Below, one piece after another: positions 7,930-16,883 of a stretch of 64,000 nucleotides of DNA (its first letter is position 1; every line of letters starts with the position of its first letter). Made by a program: the position numbers and the translations under genes. The DNA is from Pantoea vagans (GTDB taxonomy: Bacteria; Pseudomonadota; Gammaproteobacteria; Enterobacterales; Enterobacteriaceae), in the NCBI RefSeq assembly GCF_001506165.1, contig NZ_CP011427.1, forward strand, positions 1,922,001-1,986,000, read 5' to 3'. The notes under the pieces were generated by a model. The model searched no databases. It was not told the DNA's origin and saw only the letters and a list, made by a program, of their open reading frames with translations.

Positions 7930-9464
7930 AACCGTTCAACGTCAATCCTGCCTTGCTGAAAGGCGAAGTGATCCTCGAAGCCCGCAACATTAGCAAAGTG
8001 TACGGCTCAACCCATGCGCTGAAGGGCGTGAATTTCGAAATTCGTCGTGGCGAAGTGACCACGCTGTTTGGTGAAAACGGCGCGGGTAAATCGACGCTGA
8101 TGAAGATCTTGTCAGGCGTGATTACGCCAACATCCGGGGAAATTCGTTACAACGGCGAAGAAAAAGTGTTTCGCTCGGCGACGGAAGCGCGTGACTGCGG
8201 CATCTCAATTATCCATCAGGAGCTGAACCTCGCGCCCAACATGAACGTGCGCGACAACATCTTTATGGGGCGGGAAATCATGAAGCCTGGCGGCGTGGAC
8301 TATGCCGAAGAGGCACGCATCACGGCCCATCTGATGGCGGCGCTGGAGGAGGAGATCGACCCGTTAACGCCCGTGGAGAATTTGCGGCTTGGGCAGCAGC
8401 AGATTGTCGAAATTGCCCGTGCGCTCTCGGTGAACTCGCAGATTTTGATCATGGACGAACCGACCTCCGCTTTGAGCGCAACGGAAGTCGCGGTGCTGTT
8501 TCAGGTGATACGCGACCTCACCAGCCAGGGCGTGGCGATTGTGTATATCTCACACCATCTTGAAGAGGCGCTGGAGATCACCGATCGCGCCGTGGTGCTG
8601 CGTGACGGTGTGATGACCGCTTACGCCAAACGCGATGAGATCGATCTCGAATGGATCGTGCGCAACATGGTCGGCGATCACTTTGATCTCGGCTCGCCGC
8701 CGGAAGGATACGCCTTTGGAGAATCGGCGTTGAAAGTACAAGACCTGACGCTGAAAAGTAAAACCGGCATTCGGCTGGTGGACAATTTATCCCTGAGCGT
8801 CAAAGCCGGTGAGATTGTCTGCATCTACGGACTGATGGGCGCCGGACGTACCGAGTTACTGGAGTGTATCGCCGGACGATTACATCAAACCAGCGGTCAG
8901 ATTCTGCTGCAGGACACTGAGGTGTCCAAACTGACCATCCAGCAACGCATTCAAATCGGCCTTGCGCTGGTGCCGGAAGACCGGCAGCGCGATGGTCTGG
9001 TTCAAACCATGTCAGTCGGTGAGAACCTGTCGCTCGCCAGTATCAGTGAATTCGTGCGCGGGCTGGTGCTGTCGCCACGCCGTGAGAAACAACTGGTAAC
9101 GGACAGTATCCGCAACGTGACGGTCAAAACAGCGGGCGGTGAGGCGGCTATCGGTTCGCTCTCCGGTGGGAATCAGCAAAAAGTGGTGATCGGCAAAATG
9201 CTGGCCACCCGTCCCAAAGTCATTCTGTTGGATGAGCCGAGTCGCGGCATCGATATCGGTGCCAAAGCGGAGGTCTTTCGTCTGCTGGCGGAGAACGCCA
9301 AAAAGGGGCTGGCAGTGGTGTATACCACTTCGGAAGTTGGCGAGTGCCTGAGCATTGCCCATCGCATTGTGGTGATGAGCAAAGGGCGCATCAACGCCAT
9401 TTTTGATTCCAGCGTGAGTAAAGAACGCATTATGGCCGCTTCAGGCGAGTCTCTGGTGGCATGA
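7926..9464 (+). CDS. sugar/polyol ABC transporter ATPase with two ABC domains (RbsA type; EryE-like)
   Basis: 512 residues with tandem nucleotide-binding domains. The first has Walker A GENGAGKST at residues 49-57, signature LRLGQQQIVEIARAL, and Walker B LIMDEPTSAL. The second has the degenerate Walker A typical of RbsA proteins (GLMGAGRTE), signature LSGGNQQKV and Walker B ILLDEPSRGIDIG. It energises import by the neighbouring permease and binding protein at the inner membrane. By context the substrate is probably the polyol used by the divergent kinase operon. The gene overlaps the DUF2291 gene by 4 bp, which points to translational coupling. Confidence 0.88.
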   Translation: MKPFNVNPALLKGEVILEARNISKVYGSTHALKGVNFEIRRGEVTTLFGENGAGKSTLMKILSGVITPTSGEIRYNGEEKVFRSATEARDCGISIIHQELNLAPNMNVRDNIFMGREIMKPGGVDYAEEARITAHLMAALEEEIDPLTPVENLRLGQQQIVEIARALSVNSQILIMDEPTSALSATEVAVLFQVIRDLTSQGVAIVYISHHLEEALEITDRAVVLRDGVMTAYAKRDEIDLEWIVRNMVGDHFDLGSPPEGYAFGESALKVQDLTLKSKTGIRLVDNLSLSVKAGEIVCIYGLMGAGRTELLECIAGRLHQTSGQILLQDTEVSKLTIQQRIQIGLALVPEDRQRDGLVQTMSVGENLSLASISEFVRGLVLSPRREKQLVTDSIRNVTVKTAGGEAAIGSLSGGNQQKVVIGKMLATRPKVILLDEPSRGIDIGAKAEVFRLLAENAKKGLAVVYTTSEVGECLSIAHRIVVMSKGRINAIFDSSVSKERIMAASGESLVA

Positions 9465-9486
9465 CATGAAAAACGGAGCAAACGGT

Positions 9487-10542
9487 ATGACAGACAGAAC
9501 CCAAACGCTGGATTCGCCGCCAGTTGCTGTGAAAAAGAAAGCTGATAAAAGCCTTAATCTCGCGCGATTGTTGCTGGAAGGGCGCGCCTTTATTGCGCTG
9601 CTGGTGATCATCGCCACCTTTTCCCTGCTTTCACCTAACTACTTCACCGGTGCCAACTTCCTGACCATGGCGTCGCATGTGGCGATCTTCGGTTTACCCG
9701 CGATTGGCATGCTGCTGGTGATCCTTAACGGTGGCATCGATTTATCGGTGGGATCGACGCTGGGCCTCGCCGGAGTCATGGCCGGTTTTATGATGCAGGG
9801 CATCAACCTCGAAGCGCTTGGCGTGGTGCTGTATCTGCCGGTATGGGCGGTGGCGATTTTGACGCTGGTGATGGGGGCGCTGGTGGGACTGGTGAACGGG
9901 GTGCTGATCGCCTGGTTCCGTGTGCCGGCCTTTGTCGCGACCCTCGGCACCATGTATGTGGCGCGCGGTATTGCGCTGTTAATCACCAACGGCCTGACCT
10001 ACAACAAACTCTCTGGCAGCGAAGCGCTTGGCAACACCGGCTTTGACTGGCTGGGATTCAACCGCATCTTCAACGTTCCGGTTGGCGTGCTGGTGCTGGG
10101 CGTGGTGGCTTTGGCCTGCGGATTCCTGCTCAGCCGTTCAGCATTTGGCCGCTGGCTGTATGCCTCTGGTGGTAATGAACGCGCCGCCGATCTCTCTGGC
10201 GTGCCGGTGAAACGCATCAAAATCAGCGTCTATGTTCTTTCCGGTATTTGCGCCGCGATGGCAGGGCTGGTGTTGTCTTCACAGCTGACTTCAGCTGGTC
10301 CCACGGCGGGCACCACCTATGAGCTGACAGCAATTGCTGCTGTGGTGATTGGCGGTGCGGCGTTGACGGGGGGGCGCGGTAACGTGCGCGGCACCCTGTT
10401 GGGCGCATTTGTTATCGGTTTTCTCTCTGATGGCTTAGTGATTATCGGCGTCTCTGCTTACTGGCAGACGGTGTTCACTGGCGCCGTGATTGTGCTGGCG
10501 GTATTGCTCAATACTTTGCAATACGGCAGGCGCGGTCGCTAA
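9487..10542 (+). CDS. sugar/polyol ABC transporter permease (RbsC type; EryF-like)
   Basis: About 351 residues, with a hydrophilic N-terminus of some 25 residues followed by 8-10 hydrophobic helices. It carries both landmark motifs of the family: GLPAIGMLLVILNGGIDLSV and, near the C-terminus, ELTAIAAVVIGGAALTGGRG. It forms the inner-membrane channel of the importer. GGAG at 9475-9478 lies 8 nt before the ATG at 9487; an in-frame ATG at 9466 has no ribosome site. It follows the ATPase gene directly and precedes the binding-protein gene. A single permease gene suggests a homodimeric channel. Confidence 0.87.
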   Translation: MTDRTQTLDSPPVAVKKKADKSLNLARLLLEGRAFIALLVIIATFSLLSPNYFTGANFLTMASHVAIFGLPAIGMLLVILNGGIDLSVGSTLGLAGVMAGFMMQGINLEALGVVLYLPVWAVAILTLVMGALVGLVNGVLIAWFRVPAFVATLGTMYVARGIALLITNGLTYNKLSGSEALGNTGFDWLGFNRIFNVPVGVLVLGVVALACGFLLSRSAFGRWLYASGGNERAADLSGVPVKRIKISVYVLSGICAAMAGLVLSSQLTSAGPTAGTTYELTAIAAVVIGGAALTGGRGNVRGTLLGAFVIGFLSDGLVIIGVSAYWQTVFTGAVIVLAVLLNTLQYGRRGR

Positions 10543-10612
10543 CTCACGCGCGCTGTCTGGCAGTGCGCGGTTATCCGTAAAACCTGTACCCCTAAATAAT
10601 AACGGAGCACCT

Positions 10613-11560
10613 ATGTTCACTAAACGTTTGTTTATTGCCGCAGCCGCCATGGCCATCACCACCTTTGCCGCACCGACCTGGGCGGACAACGGATTGATGA
10701 CCATCATCGTTAACGATCCATCCAATCCCTACTGGCTAACGGAAGGTCAGGTGGCGCAAAAAGCCGCTGAGAAACTGGGCTACAGTGCCAAAGTCAGCGC
10801 CCATAAAGGCGATACCAACACCGAAAGTCAGCTGATCGATACCGCGATCACCAACAAGTCTAAAGCGATTATTCTCGATCCGGCGAACGCGGACGGATCG
10901 GTGGGATCGGTGAAAAAAGCCATCGCGGCGAATATCCCGGTTTTCATCATCAATGCTGAGTTAAATCAGAGTGGATTGGCGAAAGCACAGCTGGTGTCTA
11001 ACAATGCGCAAGGTGCCGCCGTGGGCGCGATGGAGTGGGTAAAACAAGTGGGCGATACCGCTAACTATGTTGAGCTGGTGGGACCGCCTTCGGACAATAA
11101 CGCCGCGACCCGCGCTAACGGCTTTGATACCGTGTTGTCGCAGTATCCGAAGCTGAAAAAGGTCGGTCAGGAAGTGGCGAACTGGGATCGTACCCAAGGT
11201 TTCAACAAGATGCAGTCTTTGTTGCAGGCTAACCCGAATATCAAAGGCGTGATCAGCGGTAACGATGAGATGGCGCTGGGCGCGATTGCGGCTCTGAAGG
11301 AAGCGGGCAAGCTGAATCAGATTAAGGTCGGGGGTTTTGATGGTTCACCGGATGCGGTGGATGCGGTAAAAGCCGGAACCCTGGCCTATACCGTGATGCA
11401 GCCGGTGGCGCAATTCGCGCAGAAAGCGGTAGAGCAGGCGGATAGCTTCCTCAAGACCGGAAAAACCGGTGCAGCGTCTGAGAAACAGCTGTTTGACTGT
11501 ATTCTGATCACCAAAGAGAACGCGGGCAACTTCGTGTCACCGTTTGTGTTGAAGCAGTAA
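10613..11560 (+). CDS. periplasmic sugar/polyol-binding protein (RbsB type; EryG-like)
   Basis: 315 residues with a clear signal peptide (MFTKRLFIAAAAMAITTFAA, cleavage after PTWA) and the two-lobed type I periplasmic binding fold of the RbsB family: IVNDPSNPYW, DTAITNKSKAIILDPANADG, VISGNDEMALGAIAALKEAG and VGGFDGSPDAVDAV. It delivers ligand to the adjacent permease/ATPase. The ligand is probably erythritol or a related polyol, on context only. The ATG at 10613 is preceded by GGAG; the longer frame upstream lacks a signal peptide and is rejected. It closes the transporter operon; a palindromic repeat cluster follows 8 bp after the stop. Confidence 0.87.
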   Translation: MFTKRLFIAAAAMAITTFAAPTWADNGLMTIIVNDPSNPYWLTEGQVAQKAAEKLGYSAKVSAHKGDTNTESQLIDTAITNKSKAIILDPANADGSVGSVKKAIAANIPVFIINAELNQSGLAKAQLVSNNAQGAAVGAMEWVKQVGDTANYVELVGPPSDNNAATRANGFDTVLSQYPKLKKVGQEVANWDRTQGFNKMQSLLQANPNIKGVISGNDEMALGAIAALKEAGKLNQIKVGGFDGSPDAVDAVKAGTLAYTVMQPVAQFAQKAVEQADSFLKTGKTGAASEKQLFDCILITKENAGNFVSPFVLKQ

Positions 11561-11568
11561 TGGATGAC

Positions 11569-11658
11569 GGTCGCCATGAATGGCGACCCTACAACGTTGG
11601 GTGCGCATGATGCGCACCTGGTTCCGGCATGAGTTGTAGAGTGCCCATTTATGCGCAC
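11569..11658. repeat. mosaic palindromic intergenic repeat, copy 1 (three hairpins)
   Basis: Three short inverted repeats in a row just after the binding-protein gene: GGTCGCCAT-GA-ATGGCGACC (11569-11588), GGTGCGCAT-G-ATGCGCACC (11600-11618) and the imperfect GTGCCCATTTATGCGCAC (11641-11658). The first and last unit types recur together at 48484-48544, so this is a dispersed REP-like element rather than a chance hairpin. It may also act as a transcript end or stabiliser for the transporter mRNA. Confidence 0.75.
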
Positions 11659-11757
11659 TGAGTTCCTCGCATTAAATGCAGTTTGTTTGCAAAAAGCCCA
11701 TTTCCGCGTTGTAATCATGACGAACCCGCATTTCTGCATCACTTTCCCGGACGAAAC

Positions 11758-12624
11758 ATGGCGCACAACCCGCAGGACTCTTCTCTAAACGTATTTATGG
11801 CCGAACCCTTACCCAGCGATAGCCGACAGGCGCGACAACTGGCGCGGCGCCAGCTGATTGCAGAAGCGGTTATGGCAGAAGGTGCGATTCGTATTGAAGA
11901 TATCACTGAGCGTTTCGGCATCAGCCTGATGACCGCGCACCGTGATATTGATGAGATGGTCGAGCGCGGGTTACTGCATAAATCACGCGGCGTGGTGTCA
12001 GCCACCTCAACCAGCCTGGTTGAATCCAGTGATATTTATCGCGCCACACGTCAGTTGGAAGAGAAGCAGGCGATTGCCGAAGTGGCCGCCAGCTATCTTG
12101 AGCCTGGGCAGGCGATTTTTCTCGATGATTCCACCACGGTGCTGCAGATGGCGCGTTTATTATCTGCCCGAGCGCCTCTTACCGTGATCACCAACTCACT
12201 GACGCTGATGAATGAGCTTCGTAATGGGCGAGACATCACACTGATGGGGTTGGGAGGGCAGTTTTATCACTGGTGTAACGCCTTTATGGGGCGGATGACG
12301 CGTGAGGAAATCGCCAGCCTGCGCGCCGATGTGTTTTTCGTCAGTATGTCGGCAATTATCGATGATGCGGTATTCCACCAATCTGCTGAAACCGTGGAAA
12401 CCAAACGCGCGATGTTTGATGCCGCGCAAAAACGCATTCTGATGATGGATAACACCAAATTTGAACGCCGGGCGCTGCACCGTTTTGCTCACCTCAGCGA
12501 GTTTGATGTGGTGATTGTTAATCAGGGCACACCGGTTCCCATTTTGCGTCGCCTGCAAGATCTCGGGGTAAACGTGGTGGTTGCGCCAATGAAGAGCAGT
12601 TATATCCCGCACGAAGAACAGTAA
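11758..12624 (+). CDS. DeoR/GlpR-family transcriptional regulator
   Basis: About 288 residues. The N-terminal winged helix (EGAIRIEDITERFGISLMTAHRDIDEM, given in part; DeoR signature ITERFGISLMTAHRD) is followed by the DeoR sensor domain (IFLDDSTTVLQMARLL, VITNSLTLMNEL, MMDNTKFERRALHRFAHLS). Such proteins repress carbohydrate operons and are released by a phosphorylated intermediate. Brucella and rhizobial erythritol loci also carry a DeoR-type gene beside the SorC-type EryD, so its place after the transporter operon fits a second-tier regulator. I chose the ATG at 11758 (weak GGACGAA upstream); an ATG at 11797 is possible. A hairpin follows the gene. Confidence 0.8.
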   Translation: MAHNPQDSSLNVFMAEPLPSDSRQARQLARRQLIAEAVMAEGAIRIEDITERFGISLMTAHRDIDEMVERGLLHKSRGVVSATSTSLVESSDIYRATRQLEEKQAIAEVAASYLEPGQAIFLDDSTTVLQMARLLSARAPLTVITNSLTLMNELRNGRDITLMGLGGQFYHWCNAFMGRMTREEIASLRADVFFVSMSAIIDDAVFHQSAETVETKRAMFDAAQKRILMMDNTKFERRALHRFAHLSEFDVVIVNQGTPVPILRRLQDLGVNVVVAPMKSSYIPHEEQ

Positions 12625-12659
12625 CTTCCCACACCGTACGGCGCGGCCTACGAGAGCCT

Positions 12660-12683
12660 CAGGCACTGAAATGCCTGGCTTTT
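12660..12683 (+). terminator. possible terminator after the DeoR-type gene
   Basis: CAGGCA (12660-12665) pairs with TGCCTG (12672-12677) around a CTGAAA loop and is followed by GCTTTT. The stem is short, so it is a moderate rho-independent candidate. Confidence 0.45.
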
Positions 12684-12852
12684 CGCCGCTTCGCCAGTAC
12701 CGTCTTAAAATAGGAATTTTTACCTATCCCCGTTTTCGATTTCGCCATAAATTAGCGCCGACGAGCAGTGCAAGCCGCCAATGTCCTGGCGCCTTAACAA
12801 CAATCAAATTAAAACAATGACATTCCATTGAATAATGGTAATGAGGATTTCG

Positions 12853-13062
12853 ATGCTTTTAAAACGCAGCTGCAGTATCGCCATTGTCGCATTAGTGTGT
12901 TTGTCCGTCACCGCTTGCGGTATGTCGCATCGTGGCCGTAATACCGCGATTGGTGCAGGTGTCGGTGCAGTCGGTGGTGCCGTATTAACCGGTGGCAGCA
13001 CCTTCGGTACTTTAGGTGGCGCGGCTATCGGCGGTTTAATCGGACACGAAGTCAGCCGCTAA
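12853..13062 (+). CDS. osmB: osmotically inducible lipoprotein OsmB
   Basis: A 69-residue lipoprotein. The signal peptide ends in the lipobox VTAC, and the mature part (RNTAIGAGVGAVGGAVLTGG, then TFGTLGGAAIGGLIGHEV) is a glycine-zipper segment nearly identical in pattern to E. coli OsmB. It sits in the outer membrane and is induced by osmotic stress and stationary phase in E. coli. AGGA lies 5 nt before the ATG at 12853; in-frame ATGs at 12835 and 12841 lack a good site. It is a single-gene unit with a strong hairpin right after the stop. No RpoS or Rcs promoter could be verified by eye. Confidence 0.92.
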   Translation: MLLKRSCSIAIVALVCLSVTACGMSHRGRNTAIGAGVGAVGGAVLTGGSTFGTLGGAAIGGLIGHEVSR

Positions 13063-13068
13063 TGTTTA

Positions 13069-13099
13069 ATTCCGCCGCGCAGATTTTGCGCGGCGGAAT
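13069..13099 (+). terminator. strong hairpin after osmB
   Basis: A perfect 13 bp stem, ATTCCGCCGCGCA (13069-13081) with TGCGCGGCGGAAT (13087-13099), loop GATTT, starting 7 nt after the osmB stop and 34 nt before the convergent amidohydrolase end. It lacks a long T run on either strand but is the obvious barrier between the two genes. Confidence 0.7.
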
Positions 13100-13133
13100 A
13101 TATCTATCACATCTATCTCGTCATTCCCTACTA

Positions 13134-14504
13134 TTACACCTTCGCCAGGCTACCAAATACCTGCTTACCGTTATGGAATGTCGCCACTACTGGCGCGACA
13201 TGGGCAACAGCTTCAGCCGAACAACTCGCAGCGACGAGCATCATGGTTGCCGTATCCTGCGCTTTTGGCCATTGCTGCTCCCCTTGGCTGTTCAGCGGTA
13301 ACACCTCATTAGTGGCAATACCCAGCGCACGACTTAGTGAAAATTCATCTGGCCCACGGTAGAGCTGTGAATAGACGTTGGCTTTTTCCAGCATGCTACC
13401 ACTGCCAAACGGCTGCCAGTGGTCGGCAATGGTATCGGTGCCTGACCACACGGGAATCCCTGCAGCGCGCAGTTGCGGCAATGGCATGATGACGCGCCCA
13501 ATCGGTACTGTGGTGGCAATGCTGAACTGCTGCTCCTTCAGTTCCTCAATCATCGCATCCAGCTCTTTACCCGAGAGTGTGCCTAAAGCGAATGCGTGGC
13601 TGATCGTCACTTTGCCTTTCAGCTGCGGATTTTCACGCACCGTTTTCAGCATGTAACGGACCGCCGCCACGCCGTGGGGTTCGGTTTCATGCAGGTGAAT
13701 ATCAATCGGGGCCGCAAAATCCAGTGCGATGCTGAACATGGTATCCAGCGACTTCTCCATCGCGCCGTCTACATTGGTGGGGTCCAGCCCGCCGACATAG
13801 TTAGCCCCCATCTTCATTGCCTCACGCATCATGCCTTCGGCATGTGAGCGCAACAGGCCGTGCTGAGGAAAGGCAACAATCCTGGCACTGAAATCACTAC
13901 GATGATTGGCAATGGCTTGCTGGAGATGGGCTAAACCCTCCAGCTTGCTGATCGGGTCTATGTTGCAGTGGCTGCGCGCTTCGGTACTGCCTTTCGATTG
14001 CAGCAGGCCAATCAGCTTTTCCGCACGCATCTCAGAGGTTGGCACCAACTCCGGCAGGATCTGCTCTTCCTGATGGATCATATCGATAACGCTTTTACGC
14101 GGCAGCGGGGCGCGCCAGCCTTCACCATAGAAGGTTTTATCGAGATGAATGTGCATATCACGCGTGGCGGGCAGCAGAATGTGCCCACCGGCATCCCAGG
14201 CCGGAAGAGGGCTGCTCACCCCCGAGGCATGGATCGCGGCGATACGGTCACCGTTGATCTCAACATCATATAAGCCGGTACGGGTCGCGGTGATGACATC
14301 CTGCTTACGAATGAATCCTTCTTCGAGGCGTACATTGCGCAGCAGGTAATGGCTGACGTTAATCGAACTGTGATTTTCCGGCACACAGGTTTGTGCCGCA
14401 GACGCACGGCTGGCTAAGCCCGTGCCAAGCAGCGTGCCTGCAGCGGTTAACTTGATGCCAGAAGTGAGAAAGTCACGGCGATTGCCGGCAGATAAGAGGC
14501 TCAT
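13134..14504 (-). CDS. Tat-exported amidohydrolase (cytosine deaminase-like)
   Basis: 456 residues. The N-terminus has a twin-arginine signal (NRRDFLTSG, then a hydrophobic stretch and ASRASA), so export folded to the periplasm is expected. The rest is an amidohydrolase-superfamily metal barrel: DMHIHLDKTF (metal-binding HxH), IHLHETEPH, ISHAFALG and WSGTDTIADHW (catalytic Asp). The overall pattern is closest to CodA-like cytosine/isocytosine/guanine-type deaminases, though a periplasmic location is odd for those. Substrate unknown. It stands alone, convergent with osmB, with over 900 bp of non-coding DNA upstream. Confidence 0.8.
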   Translation of the reverse strand: MSLLSAGNRRDFLTSGIKLTAAGTLLGTGLASRASAAQTCVPENHSSINVSHYLLRNVRLEEGFIRKQDVITATRTGLYDVEINGDRIAAIHASGVSSPLPAWDAGGHILLPATRDMHIHLDKTFYGEGWRAPLPRKSVIDMIHQEEQILPELVPTSEMRAEKLIGLLQSKGSTEARSHCNIDPISKLEGLAHLQQAIANHRSDFSARIVAFPQHGLLRSHAEGMMREAMKMGANYVGGLDPTNVDGAMEKSLDTMFSIALDFAAPIDIHLHETEPHGVAAVRYMLKTVRENPQLKGKVTISHAFALGTLSGKELDAMIEELKEQQFSIATTVPIGRVIMPLPQLRAAGIPVWSGTDTIADHWQPFGSGSMLEKANVYSQLYRGPDEFSLSRALGIATNEVLPLNSQGEQQWPKAQDTATMMLVAASCSAEAVAHVAPVVATFHNGKQVFGSLAKV

Positions 14505-15423
14505 GTTTTATCTCCTTGTAGGGGAGATTTACCCTAAAGAAGCAGATAGCGCTGTGCTGTGATTTTTTCCACTGATGGCTATGGGGAAAAGTAATGATGC
14601 CGGAGGAAGCAGGAGTGTGAGGGGGGACATTTATCAATGTGCGCACAGTGTGACTTAATTGTTGCGCATTGGTGTCTTTAAATTAACGTATCTATTAAAT
14701 TAATTACATGGCTGTGAAAAATTAACAAGGTAATAATTGTTCCTTGTCTGTTAAATTAATTAACACCCGCTGTTATAGAAAAATATCAAACCATCCATTG
14801 TTAATTATCTGTGTCATTAATGTTGAGTGGGTGTCTCAATAATTTGTCACTCAGATAAACAATGCTGCATAATGACTATTGTTGTTATTAGCCATGCACT
14901 TATCTAAGTCGTCTAAACTTGTTTCATATCAATGAAATTTTATGCTATTGAAATTAAATAAAAAAATCCAAATCCGCTTGTGTGTGACTCTTCGCAACAC
15001 ATTGATTTAACTGCAATCAAAACCCGACCAGGAAACTCCCATTAGCTTTTTGTTACAAGTTACCCCTGTAATTGGGGTGCCTTTGTGTAAGTGAGAATAT
15101 AGAATAATTTACAGAAGTTTTCTTATCTCGAGCATGTTCCATCGCTTATTTCTGTGAGTTTCACCTGCCAACAATCAGTTCACATTGTTGATTGTTTATT
15201 TGTGCTCATTCAGGGATAAGCACCGCAGTGGATATTATATTTTCAGCCAGCTCCTGTCTGGAAAATATACTGTCGGTTGCGGATCGAAGATAAGTGGAAG
15301 ACGACAGTGTGACACCTTTTCTACTTGTTATGCCTGAGCCTGGCTCATCTCACTTGTATGACAAGAGAAACGGCGCTGCGTTGCCGTTAACTAACACGGT
15401 CACTCATATATAAGAAGATAGTC
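14505..15423. promoter_or_regulatory. long AT-rich control region upstream of cioAB
   Basis: 919 bp with no convincing gene. It is rich in AATTAA/TTAAC words. TGTTAA-ATTAA-TTAACA at 14749-14765 is a near-perfect palindrome and contains GTTAATTAAT on the minus strand, like the ArcA-binding consensus; ArcA control is known for the cyd genes of E. coli. A hairpin AACGGC...GCCGTT lies about 40 bp before the cioA start. Promoter positions could not be fixed. The upstream half also holds the promoter of the amidohydrolase gene. Confidence 0.4.
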
Positions 15424-16866
15424 ATGTTAAGTAACGATCTTACATCGCTGATCACGCGCATAGACTTCGCGCTAATTTCATCTATTCACATCATTTTTCC
15501 TCCGCTAACCATCGGCCTGGCAGCACTGCTGTTCTTTTCTGAGTTGATGTGGGTCCGTAAGCAGGATGAGAAGTGGTATCGACTGTGTCGCTTTTTTGAA
15601 AAGCTGTTCATCGTTAACTTCGGTGCGGGTGTCGCCACCGGCGTCACCATGGAGATGGCCTTTGGTATTCTGTATGGTCGCTTCTCCCAGGCTGCCGGTC
15701 CTTTCTTCGGCCAGGTTTTAGGCTACGAGACCATTACGGCCTTTATGTATGAAGCCGGATTCATCGGTTTGATGATTTTTGGCTGGGGCAAAATCAGCCG
15801 TGGCATGCACCTTTTCGCCACTTTCAACGTTGCGCTCTCTTCAACGCTTTCTGCCATGTGGATTCTGGTCGCCAACTCGTGGATGCAAACCCCAACAGGC
15901 GTTGAGCTGCATAATGGCATCTTCATTGTCACGGACTGGTTGGGGGCACTGTTTAACCCGAATGCGCGCAGTGCTTTCCCGCACATGCTGTTGGCCAGTT
16001 TTGAGCTATCGCTTTGTTTTGTGGTGGCAACCTGTGCCTGGTTCGTATTGAAGCAGCGCCATGTTGAACTGTTCCTGAGACCGCTGAAATACGCGCTGGT
16101 GGCACTGGCGGTGGTCGCTGCGGCACAGATTTATATGGGTGACGTCTTGGGTGAAGATACTCTTGAGCATAAGCCTGCAGCGCTGGCCGCGATGGAAGGT
16201 CATTACGACACCTATGATGCTAACGGTAACGTTAACAGTGCCTGGCACATCCTCGGCTGGCCAAACAAAGAAGGCACCGGTCTGGCGTGGTCTCTTGATA
16301 TTCCGCACGGTCTGAGCCTGATTGAAACCAAAACCTGGAATGGTCCGGTGAAAGGTTTGAACAGCTTTGCGAAAGATGAACAGCCGCCTGTCGTTTTACC
16401 GTTCTACGCTTTCCGTGTGATGTCCGGTGCAGCAGCTGCGATTCTGGCCGTTGCGGTTTGGGGGCTGTGGTTAATGGCACGTCGTCGTATGACGGTTGAA
16501 CTCGCGCCACGCAATAAGCTGTTCCTGTTACTGGCAGTCGTTATGGTGGTTCTGCCTTACCTGGCGGTGATTGGTGGCTGGTGGACGCGTGAAATTGGAC
16601 GCCAACCGTGGATCGTGTACGGCCTGATGCGCACCGAAGATGGTATGAGCGCGATGACCTTAGGTCTGGCTATCTTCTGGCTGGTGGGCTTCGCCATCTT
16701 CGAAACGGCCGTCGTGGCGGGAACCATCTGGTTCCTGGCGAAGGTGGTGCGTAACGGACCGGACTTGACCAGCAAAATACCGGGCGAAGGGCATGAACAT
16801 CTGGGGCACCTTGAGATGCCAGCCAGTGGTCACGCCGATCATCCTGAATACATTCGTCCGGTTTAA
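15424..16866 (+). CDS. cioA: cytochrome bd-type quinol oxidase subunit I (CioA type)
   Basis: 480 residues with about nine transmembrane helices. It starts RIDFALISSIHIIFPPLTIG with the haem-ligating His of the family near the N-terminus, and contains FGAGVATGVTMEMAFGILYG and the late GWWTREIGRQPWIVYGLMRT signature. It oxidises quinol and reduces O2 to water at the inner membrane. Several features (short Q-loop, length 480, His-rich tail GEGHEHLGHLEMPASGHADH) match the cyanide-insensitive CioA branch rather than E. coli CydA (about 522). It is the first gene of a cioA-cioB-cydD-cydC unit. A separate housekeeping cydAB is expected elsewhere. Confidence 0.88.
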   Translation: MLSNDLTSLITRIDFALISSIHIIFPPLTIGLAALLFFSELMWVRKQDEKWYRLCRFFEKLFIVNFGAGVATGVTMEMAFGILYGRFSQAAGPFFGQVLGYETITAFMYEAGFIGLMIFGWGKISRGMHLFATFNVALSSTLSAMWILVANSWMQTPTGVELHNGIFIVTDWLGALFNPNARSAFPHMLLASFELSLCFVVATCAWFVLKQRHVELFLRPLKYALVALAVVAAAQIYMGDVLGEDTLEHKPAALAAMEGHYDTYDANGNVNSAWHILGWPNKEGTGLAWSLDIPHGLSLIETKTWNGPVKGLNSFAKDEQPPVVLPFYAFRVMSGAAAAILAVAVWGLWLMARRRMTVELAPRNKLFLLLAVVMVVLPYLAVIGGWWTREIGRQPWIVYGLMRTEDGMSAMTLGLAIFWLVGFAIFETAVVAGTIWFLAKVVRNGPDLTSKIPGEGHEHLGHLEMPASGHADHPEYIRPV

Positions 16867-16883
16867 GGGGAGCAGAGACACTC

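Noticed and set aside
13062..13301. 79-codon frame after osmB
   Set aside because: It overlaps the osmB terminator hairpin and the antisense end of the amidohydrolase gene.
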